Assembly (NCBI GenBank): GCA_016926315.1
Contig: JAFGOU010000541.1
Location: 1-5,158 of the forward strand
Length of the DNA: 5,158 bases
Source: Chitinispirillaceae bacterium
GTDB lineage: Bacteria; Fibrobacterota; Chitinivibrionia; Chitinivibrionales; Chitinispirillaceae
Direction: 5' to 3'
The notes under the pieces are model-generated. The model made no database searches. It was given only the letters and a program-made list of their open reading frames with translations, and was not told the origin of the DNA. The stretch's first letter is position 1, and every line of letters starts with the position of its first letter. Of the stretch, positions 4,749 to 5,158 are shown one piece after another. A program made the position numbers and the translations under genes.

Positions 4749-5158
4749 ATGAAGCTGCCATATATTTCATGGAACCGTGATTTGGCGTTGGGGCTTCTGC
4801 TCGCAGCCGCCGCGTTCCTTGCCTACGCTCCGGCATGGAACGGCTCGCCGGTCTGGGACGACGGTGCGCACATGACCAAGCCTGAGCTCCGCTCGGCCGC
4901 AGGACTATGCCGCATCTGGACGCAGCCCGGCGCTACGCAGCAATACTATCCGCTGGCGCACACCGTCTTCTGGGTGGAACGCCGCCTCTTCGGCGATTCG
5001 ACCTCAGGCTACCATTTTGTCAATATTCTGCTGCATTTTTTTTCCGCATTGCTTTTAGTCAAAATTCTGCGGAGGCTCGGTATCCCCGGCGCCTGGCTTG
5101 CGGGAGGGATATTCGCGCTCCATCCGGTGATGGTCGAGTCCGTGGCATGGATCACGGA
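4749..5158 (+). CDS. TMTC-like multi-pass membrane protein, probable GT-C fold (5' part, runs off right edge)
   Basis: 136 codons are visible, open at the edge. After MKLPYISWNRD comes a first membrane segment (LALGLLLAAAAFLAY, 12-26), then PVWDDGAHM (34-42) with the acidic WDD loop motif. YYPLAHTVFWVE, a second membrane segment (NILLHFFSALLLVKIL) and AWLAGGIFALHPVMVESVAWIT follow. The last, with its HPv..ESVAWIT signature, is diagnostic of bacterial TMTC-type tetratricopeptide membrane proteins. GT-C relatives take sugar from polyprenyl phosphate and act outside the inner membrane; catalysis by this protein is inferred. Start ATG 4749 aligns with the paralog at 373 (both NRD-x3-GLLL). A GGGAGA (4723-4728) lies 20 bp upstream, too far for an ideal SD. 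It is downstream of the methyltransferase and probably cotranscribed. Confidence 0.87.
   Translation, partial: MKLPYISWNRDLALGLLLAAAAFLAYAPAWNGSPVWDDGAHMTKPELRSAAGLCRIWTQPGATQQYYPLAHTVFWVERRLFGDSTSGYHFVNILLHFFSALLLVKILRRLGIPGAWLAGGIFALHPVMVESVAWIT
4947..4980. repeat. Right copy of the 34-bp inverted repeat
   Basis: Exact reverse complement of 136-169, within the conserved YPLAHTVFWVE coding segment of the right-hand paralog. Confidence 0.9.

Noticed and set aside
1..5158. Insertion sequence or composite transposon bounded by the inverted paralogs
   Set aside because: No transposase, terminal inverted repeats or target duplications are visible; the inverted homology lies inside coding sequence of the two paralogs.
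1..5158. tRNA, rRNA, CRISPR array or known riboswitch
   Set aside because: No cloverleaf, rRNA-like stretch, regularly spaced direct repeats or recognisable aptamer was seen on either strand when reading by eye.

Overview
The window is a piece of Gram-negative bacterial chromosome devoted mostly to cell-surface and glycan functions. Evidence for a Gram-negative host is a lipobox lipoprotein, a Sec-exported Ig-like protein with an unusual C-terminal tag, and polyprenol-sugar type enzymes. The bacterial Ig-like repeat and the Cys-Gly-rich/hydrophobic/Lys-Arg tail recall proteins of Fibrobacterota/Chitinivibrionia-like or other large free-living Gram-negative bacteria, but the phylum is only a guess. 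Most coding DNA looks moderately GC-rich. One AT-rich island (about 2608-2780) stands out.

Layout, left to right. (1) 1-373, minus: the 5' part of a TMTC-like multi-pass membrane protein that runs off the left edge. (2) 374-634: a divergent leader region with a candidate promoter, degenerate GGGAC-type repeats, a possible 20-codon leader ORF and a hairpin. (3) 635-1261, plus: a CsgG/LpoB-like lipoprotein, followed by a strong intrinsic terminator (1313-1345). (4) 1453-1647, minus: the first 64 codons of a SAM methyltransferase that stops just inside its SAM-binding loop, a probable pseudogene. (5) 1728-2468, minus: an intact DPM1-like family 2 glycosyltransferase, preceded by a 45-codon ORF or gene remnant (2497-2634). 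(6) About 2608-2789: an AT-rich spacer with candidate divergent promoters. (7) 2790-3806, plus: the exported Ig-like protein, followed by a terminator-like hairpin. (8) 3892-4677, plus: an intact class I SAM methyltransferase. (9) 4749-5158, plus: a second TMTC-like gene that runs off the right edge.

The clearest structural feature is that genes (1) and (9) are close paralogs in opposite orientation. They share about 79% identity over some 112 aligned residues by hand count, plus exact 34-bp and 20-bp inverted repeats. Together they bracket everything else. Left gene, GT and methyltransferase remnant lie on the minus strand; lipoprotein, Ig protein, methyltransferase and right gene lie on the plus strand.

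Functionally, a DPM1-like enzyme would make a polyprenyl-phosphate sugar, which GT-C membrane proteins such as TMTC homologs are expected to use as donor on the periplasmic side. Methyltransferases often decorate such glycans. A protein-glycosylation or surface-glycan locus with an exported, tagged protein in its midst is therefore a coherent but unproven reading.
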